Shown here: positions 45,755 through 58,935 of the stretch, piece by piece
How the letters are laid out: each line of letters opens with the position of its first letter
Position numbering within the stretch: the stretch's first letter is position 1
The notes under the pieces: model-generated
What the model was told of the DNA's origin: nothing
Database searches by the model: none
What the model saw: the letters and a program-made list of their open reading frames with translations, nothing else
Assembly (NCBI GenBank): GCA_002118135.1
Contig: BDIU01000331.1
Span: forward strand, 1,817-65,816
Origin: Trebouxia sp. TZW2008
Lineage: Eukaryota > Chlorophyta > Trebouxiophyceae > Trebouxiales > Trebouxiaceae
Direction of reading: 5' to 3'
Length of the DNA: 64,000 nt
Program-made: the position numbers and the translations under genes

Positions 45755-48700
45755 ATGAATCAAACAGGCAGACAACAGCCATTTCCTTCTCCTGGCTACA
45801 AAGCACAAGAGGAACTATCCGATGCAGACACAGACGAAGGTACCCGCAAAAAGGAGTAGGGCAAGCCTTTTGCCATTGCCACTCAAGCGCATGTCATATG
45901 CAGAGATATCTGACAGCAGTGTAGATGGAGAGCGTTCGGAGCTGCAGAGTCCAACGGTGAGCGCCAGTCATGATACCTTTGACTAGTTCCACCCTGTGTC
46001 GTCTCAGCACTTTAGTGCATGCATTCTGAATGATACATAATTACATGTCATGATCTTTTGGCTCTGCTCTGCTATCCACAGGCAACTTTTATAGTCGAAG
46101 CAATTGCCATTTTCACATACAGGCAAATTGTCCTGTATAGGTGCAAGCTGACGCACAGCAGCTGGCGCAGCAGCCAGATACAGAGTTCAACAGCATGCTG
46201 CAGCATGTAGAAATAGGTATCCCTGCTGACAGCCAGGTTGCCAAAGCATGTGGCTATATGACAAGAGCCAGGCAGTCGCTGGCTCATGTGACCCTTGATG
46301 AACTGGAGCAAACACTGCCATTGCCAGCTGAGAAGGAGTTTCTGCCATTGAAGGATAGTGAAGAGTATCAGTACTTCCTACAGGTACACAAGAATCAGAT
46401 TGACTGCGTTGTGGCAACCCAAGGTCCTTCATAATTCATAGTTCACGGCCTGCCTGCATTATGGCTGGATGCTGTGAACAAGAGCATGACATTGCAAAAA
46501 ACGCCCAGGAGTAGCCTTTTGCGAATGGCTGCAACTGTATCAGCTCAACACTAGCCTGTAAGAAATGCACGGCCACAGCATGTGTCCTGCTGCAGCAGAC
46601 AAGCAGAGCCACCGCGAGTATTGCTATAATTTGCATGTCAGGTGTTACAATGTGCGCTCATCTTTTGCAGGCCCTGCAAAATGATCTTGAAGACCTTCCA
46701 GAAGATGATGAGGAGGACTTGGACTTCACTCTCGATGAACTGTTGGGTCCTATGGAGTCTGATATTGATGATGCAGAGCCAACTCCTGCACCACAAAAGC
46801 ATCATGGGGGCAAGAGCGCAGCAAAGCGGGTTGCTCGCCGAACTGGGAGGTAAGCTGTAGCCCCATAGTATGTTCTTGGCAGCCTGGGACTTTCCTTGAT
46901 TTCCTGGGCTCCACTGCTTGCTGTTCACGAGAGACCTGGCACCACACCCCACACCAATCGCTAACATCGTGACTGAACATGAGCACCTGAATGGGTTCAC
47001 TGTGATCGTAACAGAGCCATCTTGCCATTCATTTGAATTATTCTTCTGATTGTGCTGACAGGCGGCTGCCCATAATACTTCCTGAAGAGACTGCGCTTGG
47101 AATTCCAGCCTATGACATGCCACAGGACGAACACCTGCAAGATGCAGCTGGTGCTGAGCTAGATGAAGTGAATGATTCAGCAGAGGCAGCAGAACCCATT
47201 CTTCTTGGTGACCTCTGGCCACGTGACACAGAGGCTGATATGGGCCCAACAAGCTTTGATGCTGACCAGATCAAGCAGCTGTATCGTCAGCTCAATCACC
47301 ACTGCCAGCTGTTGATTGAGGTGTTTGCTTTGACTGCCTGCAATGGCAGCCACCAGGACACAGCAGAGCAGATTGGATCCTTACTATGTGACTATCAGGT
47401 ATACTGCCAACATACAGGCTTCCTTGCAGCATTCTCTGCCATGAACGCAAGTCTTGAAGTGCTGCCCAACCAACTGGGTGCGTGAGTGTTTTACAATTGG
47501 CTGCATGTGCATTCATACTGCTGCCCATCATGCGTCATACTTGCCAAAAATGGAAAAATCAGCTGCAAACAGGTGTCTATGCCTGAGGGATGCAGTCTTT
47601 GTATAGATTTATGGTTGCCTGTCTGGCTCTTGAATCATCTTCTTCACATTGCTGCACAGAATTGCAGCAAGAGGCTGCTGCGGCAGCGTGATGCCGTGCC
47701 TGATGACAGCCAGCATGAGATGCTGTACACTTCAGAGCTGCTGGGCCTTGCCCCATGCCTAGGCCCAGACAGCCCAGAAAAGCGCGCTGCTCACAGCAAC
47801 CCCACTTCCTCTACTGCCCCTTCCCCAGCCTGTAGCCAACTCCCAGAGAAACATCCCTCACCAGCATCAGATCCCCACCAGCGGTCTACTAACGGGCAAC
47901 CAGCTGCACAGCAGATGCAGCCTGCCAAGCACAGCAATGCGCAGCAGCAATCAGGAGCTGATACAGCACAACAGGCAGCACATACTGATGCACAGTCTGG
48001 CCCACTAGCGGCCTCAGGGCAAGATGCAGAGCAGAGGCAGGCAGCAGCAGCACATGTTTCTGCCTCCAAGTCAACAGACACCGGCACCACCCTCTCCCAG
48101 TCTGCTGCTGCTGGTGCTGCTGATGCAGAAAGCTTGGCCCCCACGCTACATCAAGAACCACTTGACCCAGGAATGCAGCCTGCAGACAATGGCAACAGCC
48201 CTGCTCAACCTGATCAAGCAGCTCAGTCCACAGCCGGTTTTCAAAGCCCCGCTGAACTGCAACAGGGAACAGCCTCTCCACTTGATATGCAAAATCAGCA
48301 GTCGCCGTCAGCAGGAAGCAGAGGTGGAGATGAAATTTTGCCTTGGCAGCCTGTTGCCGACTTTCCTGTGCAGTCCATCACAGAGGTTACCTGCATGAAG
48401 TTGCTGCCAGACTTTCTGCAGGACATGACTCAGGTAACATGCTTAGCAGCAGAATCATCACGGAACAGCCTTTGGCTGGCAATCTTTCATTGCAGGCTAA
48501 GCTTACATGTAGTTTGCATATATAACATTGCCCTCTTGTTGATCAGTAACATGTACACTGATATTGCGCTGACTGTTTCATTATATCTGCTATTTCATGC
48601 CATGACGAGCTTGAGCTCAAGCCCATCGTTGCAAGTCCTCATGCGGCGTGCACCTCACACAGATATTTTTTTATTATCACGATCCCGCACTGCATGAGAC

Positions 48701-51700
48701 ATCAATTGAAGCAATTTACACTATGGCAAGTATGTTGACAATGGCCTGCAGGTGCCAGTGGCTGCTGACCCTGCACTGCAAGGGAGCAGTCCTCCTGAAG
48801 ACAATCCAGGGCCAGGCCGCAAAGGCAATAGTTCATCAGTCAAAAGAGCAGAAGCGCCTGTTGTCCCAGAACCAGTCAAAGATGCTATTGCCATCTTCAA
48901 GTGCTGCTTTGATCCAGCCTTCTTTCCAAGGGTGAGCTTCACTTGTCTGGTTAGATGTTCTCCCTGCTATGTAAGCAAACGTGCCTGCTATCACCACGCT
49001 GAGGAGGTCTGCACATGTATGCTGTCTGCTGTATAAAGCTTTGTGCCTCATAATTACATTGCCAGACAACAAGTTTATCAAAGCAGTTGTCAGTATCTGG
49101 TTGGCCTTTGAGGGGATCTCAGGAAGCTTCAGCAGTTGGTCTGTTTTGCTCACAGCTCCTCAGACATGCTACCGGTTGCTTGTGAAGGCCAATTCTCCAT
49201 ATCATCGCAGTCCTGTTGATGTGAACTCCTTAAAGTGCATACCATTTGTGAGGCTTGCCTGCACAACATCAAGATCCAAGCGCAGCATGCACTATATGCT
49301 GAGTTGTGCTGATATGCAGTTTCAAGCCTTGCCTCATCAGATGACGTGGACGCAAGGGGAGGATGAGTTGGTGGCAGCAGGCCTTCTGCGGCATGGCATG
49401 AACTTTGACCTCATCAGTCAAGATCTGCTGCCCATCAGGACCCCCAAGGAAATTCAGGCCCGCCAGAGAAACAGGTGCCACAGGGTTGAAGGCAACTGCA
49501 TCCGGGTGTGCTCATGCCTGTTACATCCTGCAGATGTAGAGCATGTCACTTCCACTTCCTATTCAAAGAAGCTCACTTTGCTTCTGAACACAGCTAGTAC
49601 AGCTTTCAAGCCCTCCATTGTCAATCACAAGGTGAGTTGAGATCGGTTAGACAGGCTTATGCTGCTACAAGTGCATGATGTTTAAGTGTGTTTGCTGTAG
49701 CATCAGCTTCCTGTGCAGCAACTCAAGGGCATGCACCAGTGCAGCGACATACTTATTTTCCAGTGGCAGGGCTTTCGTCAAAGCAGAAAACATACTGCAA
49801 CCCCTGACTTCTTCACTTGGACCGTCACTGCATCTGACAGGTCTAATAGACACTTGTGCTATCATTGTCTGTGTGACCCTTTGCTGGGTTCCCACGACAA
49901 CAAAAGTCATATTGTCTCATTGGCAAGCTAAATCTCATATGCCTGGCTATTTATCAGGTTCACTGCTTTGGTAAAGCACATCTTGCTGTGCTGATTTGCA
50001 TGTTGTATGGTGTGTGCAGACAGCCAAGGAGCACGTCACACGCCCTTTAGAGCCAGATGAGCTTGAGCTTATTGATAGCGCTGTGTCCTGCATGGAGCAC
50101 AATTACATGGGAATTCAGCGCCATCTGGAGGCTCTACATGGCCTCAAAGATTCAAGCAAAGATTACCGCACCCAGGCTGTGAATCGCTGGCGCCTTCTGC
50201 CGTTGATCCCGCAGCTGGGTCTGCAGGTCTGTTGCTTTGTTTGATATGAAGCTGGTCCTTTGCATTGAGGTATCACGCCTTTTGAAGACTGCTCTGCACA
50301 AAGCTTGGCACTTGTTAGTTGCAGCACCCTGCACATTCCCGTAGATAACGCCAGTTTGTGGTATTTGGAGGACAGAAGAATGCTGCCAATCATTGACAAA
50401 GCTCACCAGTTGCCGTTTTGACATGTGTATTTACTGGCTGTTTGTCATGTCATGGCCAGTGGCTTGCACATCAATGCCATGCAATTCCAGCATATGACAT
50501 AATTGCTGTTTTCCAAGCAATGGCACCATTACACTGCTCGTGACAGGCCCAAAATCTGTTCTTGGGCTATGCAGAGCCGTTTTGGGCTGATGTTGAAGCA
50601 GATGTATGAGGAAGCAACAGCAAACAGGCCAATGACTAGCTTCCAGGGTGCCCCGCCTGGCTCTAGGACCCGCCCATCAACACTGCTCAAGAAACGAGCA
50701 GGTATGCATGCGTGCTTGTTCCTGCAGATCTTGAGCATCGTGTTGCAGGACTGTGCTTTTTTTGTTGTCGCGACAGCACTTGTCACATGCACTGTTCCTG
50801 AGGTCAATGCCCATTCTAAAGCAAGCCTGCCATCCAAAGCTGTCTTCTTTGGCAACCTGCTGCCATGTATATGCCACTGCACATTGGCCTGCTGGTTGTC
50901 AAGGGCCCTAATTCTTGCAGCAGCCCATGCCTGCTTCTATGCTTTGTCCCAGGTTGTGTATGTTGATGGCCATGACTTGGCATGCAACACAATCAATGGG
51001 CCTAAAATTACACCATGCTCACTATGCCGCAATGGGCCTACTGGGTTTTCCTTCAAGTTTGTTACAGCTTGTCCAGCCCTTCAGCAAGCTTTCCATGTTG
51101 GCATTGGTGATCCGTACCATTGTGCCCACCTAGAAACTGCTGCAAAGGAGCATTCAGCTTTCCAATTGATTTGTACGTGTCATGCAGGATTGCCTCAGGT
51201 CAGGTCTAGCTTTCTGGCAGAAGATGCAGAACCACCAGCAGAGGAACAGGAACACTCACCACCAGGCCGCAAGCATCAGCATGGCGGCACTCGAGCCATA
51301 CTGTTGCAGCCTCCTGTCTTCCTGCTGTTTGATGACCCTGCCACCAGCCAATCCTTCTTGAAAGAGCGCCGCATGGTGGCTGGCCGCCTGGCCAAGATCA
51401 GGTATGCAGGCAGATGCAACATGTTGCTCACTGACAATTTTGCCATTGTCAGAACAGCTTGTGCGCATGACAGTGTATTCTGGCCTCAAGCAGGATGCAT
51501 AAATAAATGCATGCATGCATTAGCTTGCTTTGATAATAGTGTCACAACGACTGGTTCACTGTGACTTTGATAACACAAATGCACTGGCTTGACCAGAGCA
51601 CCGTGCACAGCTGTGAGCTTACTGGAAGCAAGCTGAGTTCCCGAGCATAGCCTGCTCATGTAAAGACAAGCTTGTTTAGTTGCATCATGTGCACTAGCCT

Positions 51701-54700
51701 CCCCCAGTTGATGCATCAGATCAATATTATGCAGCAGACTCAGCTGATTCCAGCCTGTTGGTCTTCATCATGCTGTCTCGCATAGCAGGCAAGACTGCTG
51801 CAGACAACACGGCTGTTAGTGCAGGCAACTTGCTAGTTTCTAGCAACACTGACCTGCAATTCTGAAGAGCTTCTTGTACAAGCAAGGTCTCAATGCAGGC
51901 CGCCTCCTCCCCCACGTCAAAGGCGCGGCGGGAAAAGGAGGAAAAGGAAGAGGAGAGCTGGGCTTGACATGGCAGATGGCAATGAAGAAGGGCAGCAAGC
52001 TGGTGCAGATGGTCATGACGCTGCTGGCAATGGTCAGGAGCTGGGTTCACCTCCAGGCATGCTGCAAGAGACTGATGGCTTGCCTGGTGCCACTGAAGGT
52101 AAATCTTCAGCAAACTTGTCATGTTAAGTTCATAACCCTTTAAACAGGGAGTGCTGAGCTTGACATGGCAGATGGCAGTGAAGGCGCACAGGATGCTGAT
52201 GCATATGCTCATGGAGCTAGTGGCAATGGTCAAGACCCTAGTCCACTGCCAGGCATGCTGCACGGAATTGCTGACATGCCTGGTGCCAATGAAGACAGGT
52301 ATATAGCAAGCTTGTCATGCTGTTCTCATAATGCCCCAAAAAAGGGAGGGCTGGGCTTGACGAGACAGGCGGCTGTGAAGTGAGACAAACTGCTGCTGAT
52401 GCTGCTGGCAATGTTCAGGGCCTGAGTTCAGCTCCAGGCCTGCTACAAGGGGTCATACATGCTATCAAGCATGTAGATACATGACAGTACGCGTGGTCAT
52501 TTTGTGGCCTGTACTTTTGCTGCTGTGTTGTCACTAGCCTGCGCTATATCTTGTCTTGCACATGAATTTGTCCGCCTTGCGCGTCATATGTGCTGGGTGC
52601 TTGCACTGCAGCAAATTTGACAATGCATTTCAGGATATGCATGTTTGAGGCACATGCACAGCATGGGTGCAACACACACGCGACCTGCATCAAGATTTTG
52701 CATTGTGAGCTTCTGTTCAGGCAGAGTCATGTCTACTTCATGCCGATTCAAGCTGCAACAGCTTGAGGCGGCTGATGGCATTCTTGCTGCTTTGCTTTAG
52801 CTGCCCATCAGTATCCTGCTGAACCTTTCAACCCAATGCAACAAGCTTCAAGAGATTCAACCTACCACTCTAAAGCTCTTTCTGACCCCAGCAGTTTCTG
52901 AATTTTGCATTCAGAGCCTGTGTGCATGCCTCAAACCTTACTATTTGCTGACTGCACTTGCAGGGCAAATGCTCAAGGTGGCTGATGCATTGCCACGCCT
53001 TTCCCATTGGTCACCCATCAGCAGCCTGCTGAGCCTGTTGCTCAAACGCAGCGGAGTGCTGCCTTTCCGCTTAACCGGCATACCTTGGGTTCTGAACACA
53101 CTATCTGTATAGTTCTAGGGAAACTCATGACTTGTTGGCTGCATCTGCAGGGCAAATGCTCGAGGTGGCTGATGGCATTCCTGCTCCTTTCCCGTTGGTT
53201 GCTCATCAGCAGCCTGCTGAGCCTGCTGCCCCAAGGCAGCGGGCTCCAAGAGCTCCGAGGCAGCACTCTAGAGCCTTCCCCCCACCTCAGCAAACCTTCA
53301 CCTCCTGCCTACTTACCAACAGCCCTGAAGCACCTGGCAGAGCTCTTGCGCAAGAGCCCATGCCACTTGATCAGCATGGGACAGCTGCTGATGGGTTGCA
53401 CATGGAAGCAATTCTGCCTGTTGTTGAAGAGCAGGCTATGCATAACTCAGAGACTGCTCAGCAAACAGCTGATGGGTTGTATACAGTGGCACATGTGCCT
53501 GTTCCACAAGAGCAGGCCATGAGCAATCCAGACGCTGTTCCAGCACCTGCTCATGACTCTCAGCAGGAGCACGAACAGGGTGAATTCCATGCTGCTTCTC
53601 AGCCAAGCATGTCTGCTGGCCAGTCTGAAGACATGGCACCTGCAGACTTCCAGCGTGAGCAGCAAATGCTGCCCGCTGGGGACAGCCCCCGTCCACTAGA
53701 AGATGTCTATCATGCACCAGATGCTCAAACAATGGTGCATACAATCCATCCTGATGCTGCTGATGATGCCAATGTCCAGCAGCCAGATCAGCAGCTAACT
53801 GTTGGTGCTCATCATGTAGATGATGTATCACAGCAGTCTGCTGAAGCAGTCACCCTGACCCCTGGTCAACAGGCTCAGCAGTCCTACCAGCCACTGCAGA
53901 TTGCTTCACAGCATCAGCCTGGTCATGAACAGGCATCACAGTCAGACCCTGCCTATCACTCACAGCAGCAGCAACAACACCGGGCAGGTGCGCCGTCATT
54001 GTCAAGGTCTGGTGACCAGCCACTGTCAGTGTATCATGAAGCTCCAGAACCATGTCAAGCTCCAGCAACACTGACTCCAGCTGCTGCTCTTCAGCACCAG
54101 CTACTGCATGCTGCTGCTGCCGCTGCAGTCGCTGACCAGTCTCTGCATGCTGCTGATGCTACTGTCAGAGTGTTCACTCACAAGGCAGAGTGCACTCCTA
54201 GTACCTCACTGGTCCAACAAGACAGCCCATCAAAACTTGCGCATCAGGTGCAAAGGCTAAAGCAGCAGCAGCAACAGCAGCAGCAACAGCAGCAGCAACA
54301 GCAGCAGCAGCATGTACAGCACAATGGGCCTGGGACTTCATCGCAGTCACGTGCTCAGCATAGACTGCAAGCACTGTTCCATGCAGCAGAAGCTGTGCCT
54401 GATTGTGCGCAGAAACCAAGTCTAGTCCTGTCAAGAAGTCCAAGTCAAGCCAAGTCAAGTCCTGAGGGCCCAGAAGAAGAGTTTCAGTTGGACCAGTTGT
54501 CTCAGCCCTCCTCAACTGACAGCGATGAGGACTTTGCGCCTTCTGAGTATGAGCAGGATGAGATGTCTCAGCCAGAGTCCCTCTCTGAGTATGAGCAAGA
54601 TGCCATGTCTCAGCCGGAGTCATCCACTGACACTGCTGATGCATTTGAGGTACTGCTTGTTCACAGTCTCTTCAGTCGGTTGGATGCCTGTCTTTGTGCG

Positions 54701-57060
54701 CAAACTCCCACTGCCTCTTCCAGCTTTACAAAGATCTCAAATGCGACCCTGTACTGGCAGTCATGGTGCATATCGAAACACAGGTACTGTTGCTCAGAAT
54801 TGCTCTAGCTTTGTGGGACTGTTGTTGTGTTTGTAAGCAAAACCTGCAGTATTCACTCCAGCAACCCAGTAATCTTGCTCTGCTTGTATGCAATTGCCCT
54901 ACCTCTGTGAGGTCTGTCCAAATGAACACAGCACGCAGTGCTTACTCTGACATGAGTATGCTTGCTTTGCAGGTTGATGAGATGTCGCAGCCTGAGTCAA
55001 GCTCAGAGGATGAGCGCAGATTTGCATCAGCAGCTGTCTCAGGGCGGAGGCTGACTGCTGCGGCAGCTGCCGGCAGAGCTGCCTCAGCGGCTTCTGGCAG
55101 AAGTGGCGTGAAATCCTCCAGGCTGCAACACATCTCCCAGCAGTCACTGGCAAGGCTTGGTTTCCCCAGGGCAGCAGCAACGCCAGCATCTGAACAGGAC
55201 CTCAGGCCAAGCCGTAACAGCTTCTCTGCCAGAAAGGGCAGGAGTGCAAAGCTGTCAGCTGCTGACAAAGCGTCAGGCAGAACCGGTGCTCCATCTGTGA
55301 GTCTTCACAAACAGCCAAGCAAGCGAATGCTGCCAGTTGATGAAAACTCTAATGGGCAGGATGGTGCAATGAGGTATGCAGCGGACAGGGCTGATGGCGC
55401 ATCCAAGAAGAGACGGCGGCTGGCTTTGAAGGATCAAGGAGGTGCATCAACAGACGCTAAGCATCAGAAGGTGACATTTGTCTTTACCATCGTGCCACAG
55501 CTGAGGGTCAACCCTGAATTATACATAGCTGACAGTGCTGTCTCTCCTGAGGCGGTGCTGGCGCTGAGTTGACTGCCCGCTTTGCTTGGCGTGTCACTCA
55601 CGTGCTGTGTTGCAGTGCTTCTGTAAGTCTTCAAATGGCGCAGTAGTGCTTGCAGTCTTGCCACATCTGCTGCTGCAGTAGCAATGCAAACATTACTTTG
55701 CGTTTTGAGTCATACTGCATGCCATGGCCTATATATTCATCAAGCTGAAATTAGAGCTAGGCTTGACTACGGCCACAGATGCCTCTGCAACTTGCTGACT
55801 GTTCCCCTAGCATCCTCTATGACTTGTCTGTTTTGTCACAGCAGGTTGGGACTCATGCCTGGCATTCATGCTAGCAGTCTCCATAATAAGCATCACCAAA
55901 TTCAGTGTTGAGATCAATAGAATTTCTGATGTTTTCACAGTTGGATTGTCGTACAGGCTGCAAGGCAGACGGGCCTCTCAGGGAAGCCCAGCACAGCCAT
56001 TCAGCACCAGCAGCAACAGCAAGAACAGCCTGCTGCTGTGTCCTTCCGCAAGAGGCCCAGGAAAGCCCCTCGGCCCCAATGCTCAGCCCCTAGCCCCTTC
56101 TGCCAGCCCTCCCCCCCTGACAGTGACCCCCCTGAACCCCAGGAGGGCTCTGACCTCCCCTCAGCTGCAAATGACCGACAGCTGAGGCCCCGCCACAATG
56201 TGGTTGGCAGATGGGCGACCAAAGGCAGCAGATCTCAGCGCGCTCAGCGTGCTGTGAACTCAAGTGCACAAGGCAGGGAACAGAGGAGCAGCTCCCCTGG
56301 TATTGTGCCAGCGCAAAAGCTGAGGTCAAGCAGGAGACTCAGGAGCAGCTCACCTGATGACATGCCAGTAGAGAAGTCAAGATCTTCTAGAAGGCTCAAC
56401 AGAAGCAGCTCACCTGATGACTTGGCATCACACGAGGATATTGCAGCAGCATCTCATGCAGCAACAGCACAAACCAATGGCAGCAGTTGGCATCAAACAG
56501 CAGAGGCTGATGTGATGCCAGATGGGCAAAACATTTCAAGGAGAAGGCAAAACAGCCAAAAACAGTCAAGAATGCCCTTGGAAACAAAAGCTGCTGATGA
56601 TGGGAGCCTCTCCAATCATCAGAGTCCCAAGCAAACCAGGGACAGGAGGAACAGGTTAACAAGTCCGCCAGCAGCTGAGGCTGTCGATGACCATGATTTT
56701 GAAACAACAGACAGTTTGCCATCACCGCAACAGCACAGCAAGGAACAGAAGTCTGAGGCACAAAGAGTGCATTCAGGGGCTGCTGCCAGTGACAAAGCCA
56801 GTGCTGATGCACAAGATGCTTTGCTTGGCAGCAATCTGCCAAATGATGGTGCAGCCATCAAGTGGAGTGACACAGCTGATAGGGCCATCATGCTTGCATG
56901 CTTATTAGCTCCTGATGGGCAACCTTCACCACAGGCTTTTGCCCAAGTTGTCAATGATATGAAGGCTTCAGGATGTCCAGTCACTCAACAGCAGGTGCAA
57001 GGACGCAGTCAATGGCTCATGGAAAGGTTTGTGGCGGCACAAAGCGCAGGAGCTGCTTGA
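45755..57060 (+). CDS. GON4L-like protein with two SANT/Myb domains
   Basis: Phase-checked exons include 46141-46383, 46671-46850, 47062-47398, 47660-48433, 48752-48931, 49320-49474, 50020-50226, 50547-50603, 51199-51401, 51899-52098, 53151-54649, 54973-55470 and 55957-57060. A first exon 45755-45956 fits if one A is dropped near 45850. Diagnostic segments are an acidic region (DEEDLDFTLDELLGP), FDADQIKQLYRQLNHHCQLL, a SANT domain (MTWTQGEDELVAAGLLRHG, LLPIRTPKEIQARQRNR), a second helical unit (ELIDSAVSCMEHNYMGI) and a C-terminal SANT (IKWSDTADRAIMLACLLAPD). This order matches animal and plant GON4L nuclear transcription co-regulators. A basic GGKRRKRKRR is probably a nuclear signal. The middle is Gln-, Ser- and Pro-rich with a polyglutamine tract. 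Function in algae is unknown. Confidence 0.78.
51940..52480 (+). repeat. Three tandem copies around a GON4L exon
   Basis: The real exon 51899-52098 codes LDMADGNEEGQQAGADGHDA. A second unit (from about 52148) reads GSAELDMADGSEGAQDADAY in frame, but its donor is in another phase. A third (from about 52340) is frameshifted. Period is about 195-200 bp. Confidence 0.7.
52755..53260 (+). repeat. Three copies of a GON4L exon start
   Basis: The real exon opens at 53151 with GQMLEVADGIPAPFPLVAHQ. Copies begin at 52964 (GQMLKVADALPRLSHW, in another frame later) and about 52755, with periods near 187 and 207 bp and increasing decay. Confidence 0.75.
54263..54310 (+). repeat. CAG/CAA polyglutamine tract
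   Basis: Sixteen consecutive Gln codons in GON4L follow a (CAG)3CAA pattern. The regular CAA interruptions would limit slippage. Confidence 0.9.
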
Positions 57061-57969
57061 ACACGCTGTGTGACCGTGTTTGCACATGCAAAAACTGCAG
57101 GTGTTGCTGATGATGTATGTATGAAGTAGCAGTATCATCCAGAAGTATGCCTGCAACATCGTCAAACTTTTCGTTATAATTATGTCATGAGAACAGCTTA
57201 ATTGCCTGCAATCGTGCTTTCCTTCATTTTGTCAATGCTAGGGGTTGTTCTGGATTGTCTGAGCGCGCGGGGCCACGCAAACGTACATCACATTGTGTTC
57301 TAGATCTGAAGCGTTATCTTTCCTTCTCAGAACAAGAGTGCAGGTTTTTGGCCTGCCGTCAGGCAAAGGCCTACGCCATTCCCCAAAATTGACGTGGCAT
57401 CCGCTTTTTGCACATGGGGTTCATGTTCTCTAATACATCAAGTACTAGAATATCTGCAAATCTTTTGTCGCTCCTTCGATCGATTCTAGAGAATTAACGT
57501 CGTGACCGGCTGAGCAGGCTTGGAACGATCAGCCGGCCGGTACAGCATAATCGTAAGGCTATTCAGAATAAGCAACGCAGGTGTCTGTGTCAAGGCACGC
57601 GCAAAAACACCGCCGCAAGCACTCACCAGCCCGTGATACCTCCAAAATACTGACTATGCTGCCGGCATATGTATGCAAATTAGCCACTTTCATCATGAGC
57701 CCCACAGATGCATGTTCCAAGATCTCCTGACCCACGGCAGGCACGACCATTTATGGTCGTATTGCACTCGTTTGCTTTTATTATCAAAGTCTGCTTCGTT
57801 TCCGCTGTGACAGTCATGACCAACATCAAGTGCATGTGGATGGAATGTTGTGCCGCGAGGGTCAGGACATGTGAGCTGTGACCCAGCAGGCACGCAGAGG
57901 CTATTATTGTCAGACAGACAGGCTGAGGGCTCTGCTGACTGGTCTGGCAGGCTAACTTGTCAAGCTCTG
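57061..57969. other. CpG-rich gap before the LINE; possible minus-strand exons
   Basis: CG is frequent from 57.24 to 57.66 kb, as at gene starts elsewhere in the window. On the minus strand a frame open from about 57960 to 57693 reads VPAGSQLTCPDPRGTTFHPH, and an overlapping frame ends ECLRRCFCACLDTDTCVAYSE-like at 57559. The cysteine pattern recalls PAN/Apple domains, but no start or splice plan is convincing. The region may also be the original promoter of the gene at 58934, separated from it by the LINE. Confidence 0.3.
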
Positions 57970-57981
57970 TAGCTGCTAGAT
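57970..57981. repeat. Left target-site duplication (TAGCTGCTAGAT)
   Basis: This 12-bp direct repeat is identical to 58924-58935 and bounds the retroelement fragment. Confidence 0.8.
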
Positions 57982-58923
57982 TGCAAAGGAAATGCTAGCA
58001 TTGCAAAGGGAAATGGCATACAGAAAGGGACTTCCAAAAGCAGTTGATGATAAGTGTCCAGTGTGCCATCTGTCAGACTCTGCAGGACGCATAACAGGAG
58101 GTTGCGCACACAAAGAAATGAAGGCACTCTACATTTCCAGACATGACACAGCAATGAGAAAAGTGCTCAAAAAGATTGTGCAAGGCCGCCTAGGAGCACA
58201 CTACATTATTGCAGATGTGGGCAAAATGGAAAGCCTGCAGCAACTTGGGGTACACAGCAAGCGAATCCCAGAATTTGTCATGCATGATCATACAAACAGC
58301 AGTCAAGAAGAACAAGAACAGACAGAAACACCTGAAAGAGACAGAATGAGACCGGACATCATGCTTGTAGAATGGACAGCCACAGAGCGTGAAATGCACA
58401 TGACAGGGAAAGCCATGCCGATGTTGAGGTTCCAAAGTGGAAGGCAACTTACCAAGGAAAATATGGATTGTGGAAGGTGGATACTGCACGCACACCCGAT
58501 ACACAGACAAATACACCCGTGAAGAGCAGCAACATGCAAAACTACAAACATTGCTTAAGCAACAGGGATATGAAGTGATACTCCTGCCTATTGTACTCGG
58601 TGTGACAGAAGCAATCTGCAACACAAATGTGATGGCACTGAACACACTTGGCATTGAGAGAGACAAAGCAAAGAAATTGCTGAAAGATTTACGTTTACAT
58701 GCCGTGTTGACCCACCATACCATCATAAAACTGAGAAGAAAGCTCGAGAACACCAAGATTTCTGGAACAACGAAACAGAGGAAGTGCACGACACAAGTAT
58801 TTGATCCTCATTAGCTGCGCCTCTCTGCTCCTAACTGCTCTTGAAGAGCAATAAAGGGACGCCACGGTCTATCCGAGGCCTCGCAAACACGCCTAACGGC
58901 GTAGACTTTTTCTTTTCTTTTTC
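57982..58923 (+). mobile_element. 5'-truncated LINE, C-terminal endonuclease region
   Basis: The 942-bp insert codes for the end of a non-LTR retrotransposon protein in two frames (57992 to about 58440, then 58437-58814). It has a zinc-knuckle-like CPVCHLSDSAGRITGGCAH in which the expected His is Arg, YISRHDTAMRKVLKKI, RPDIMLVEW, then IVEGGYCTHTRYTDKY and LLPIVLGVTEAICN, resembling the restriction-like endonuclease end of some LINEs. No reverse transcriptase part remains. One frameshift separates the halves. It ends in a T/C-rich tail and is bounded by 12-bp target-site duplications. It is dead as a mobile element. Confidence 0.75.
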
Positions 58924-58935
58924 TAGCTGCTAGAT
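58924..58935. repeat. Right target-site duplication, overlapping a start codon
   Basis: This is identical to 57970-57981. Its last two bases (AT) plus the next G form the first ATG of the following gene at 58934. Confidence 0.8.

Noticed and set aside
57559..57960. Cysteine-rich minus-strand gene (PAN/Apple-like)
   Set aside because: The frames overlap, no start or junction could be fixed, and the resemblance is weak. It is kept only as a note on the gap.
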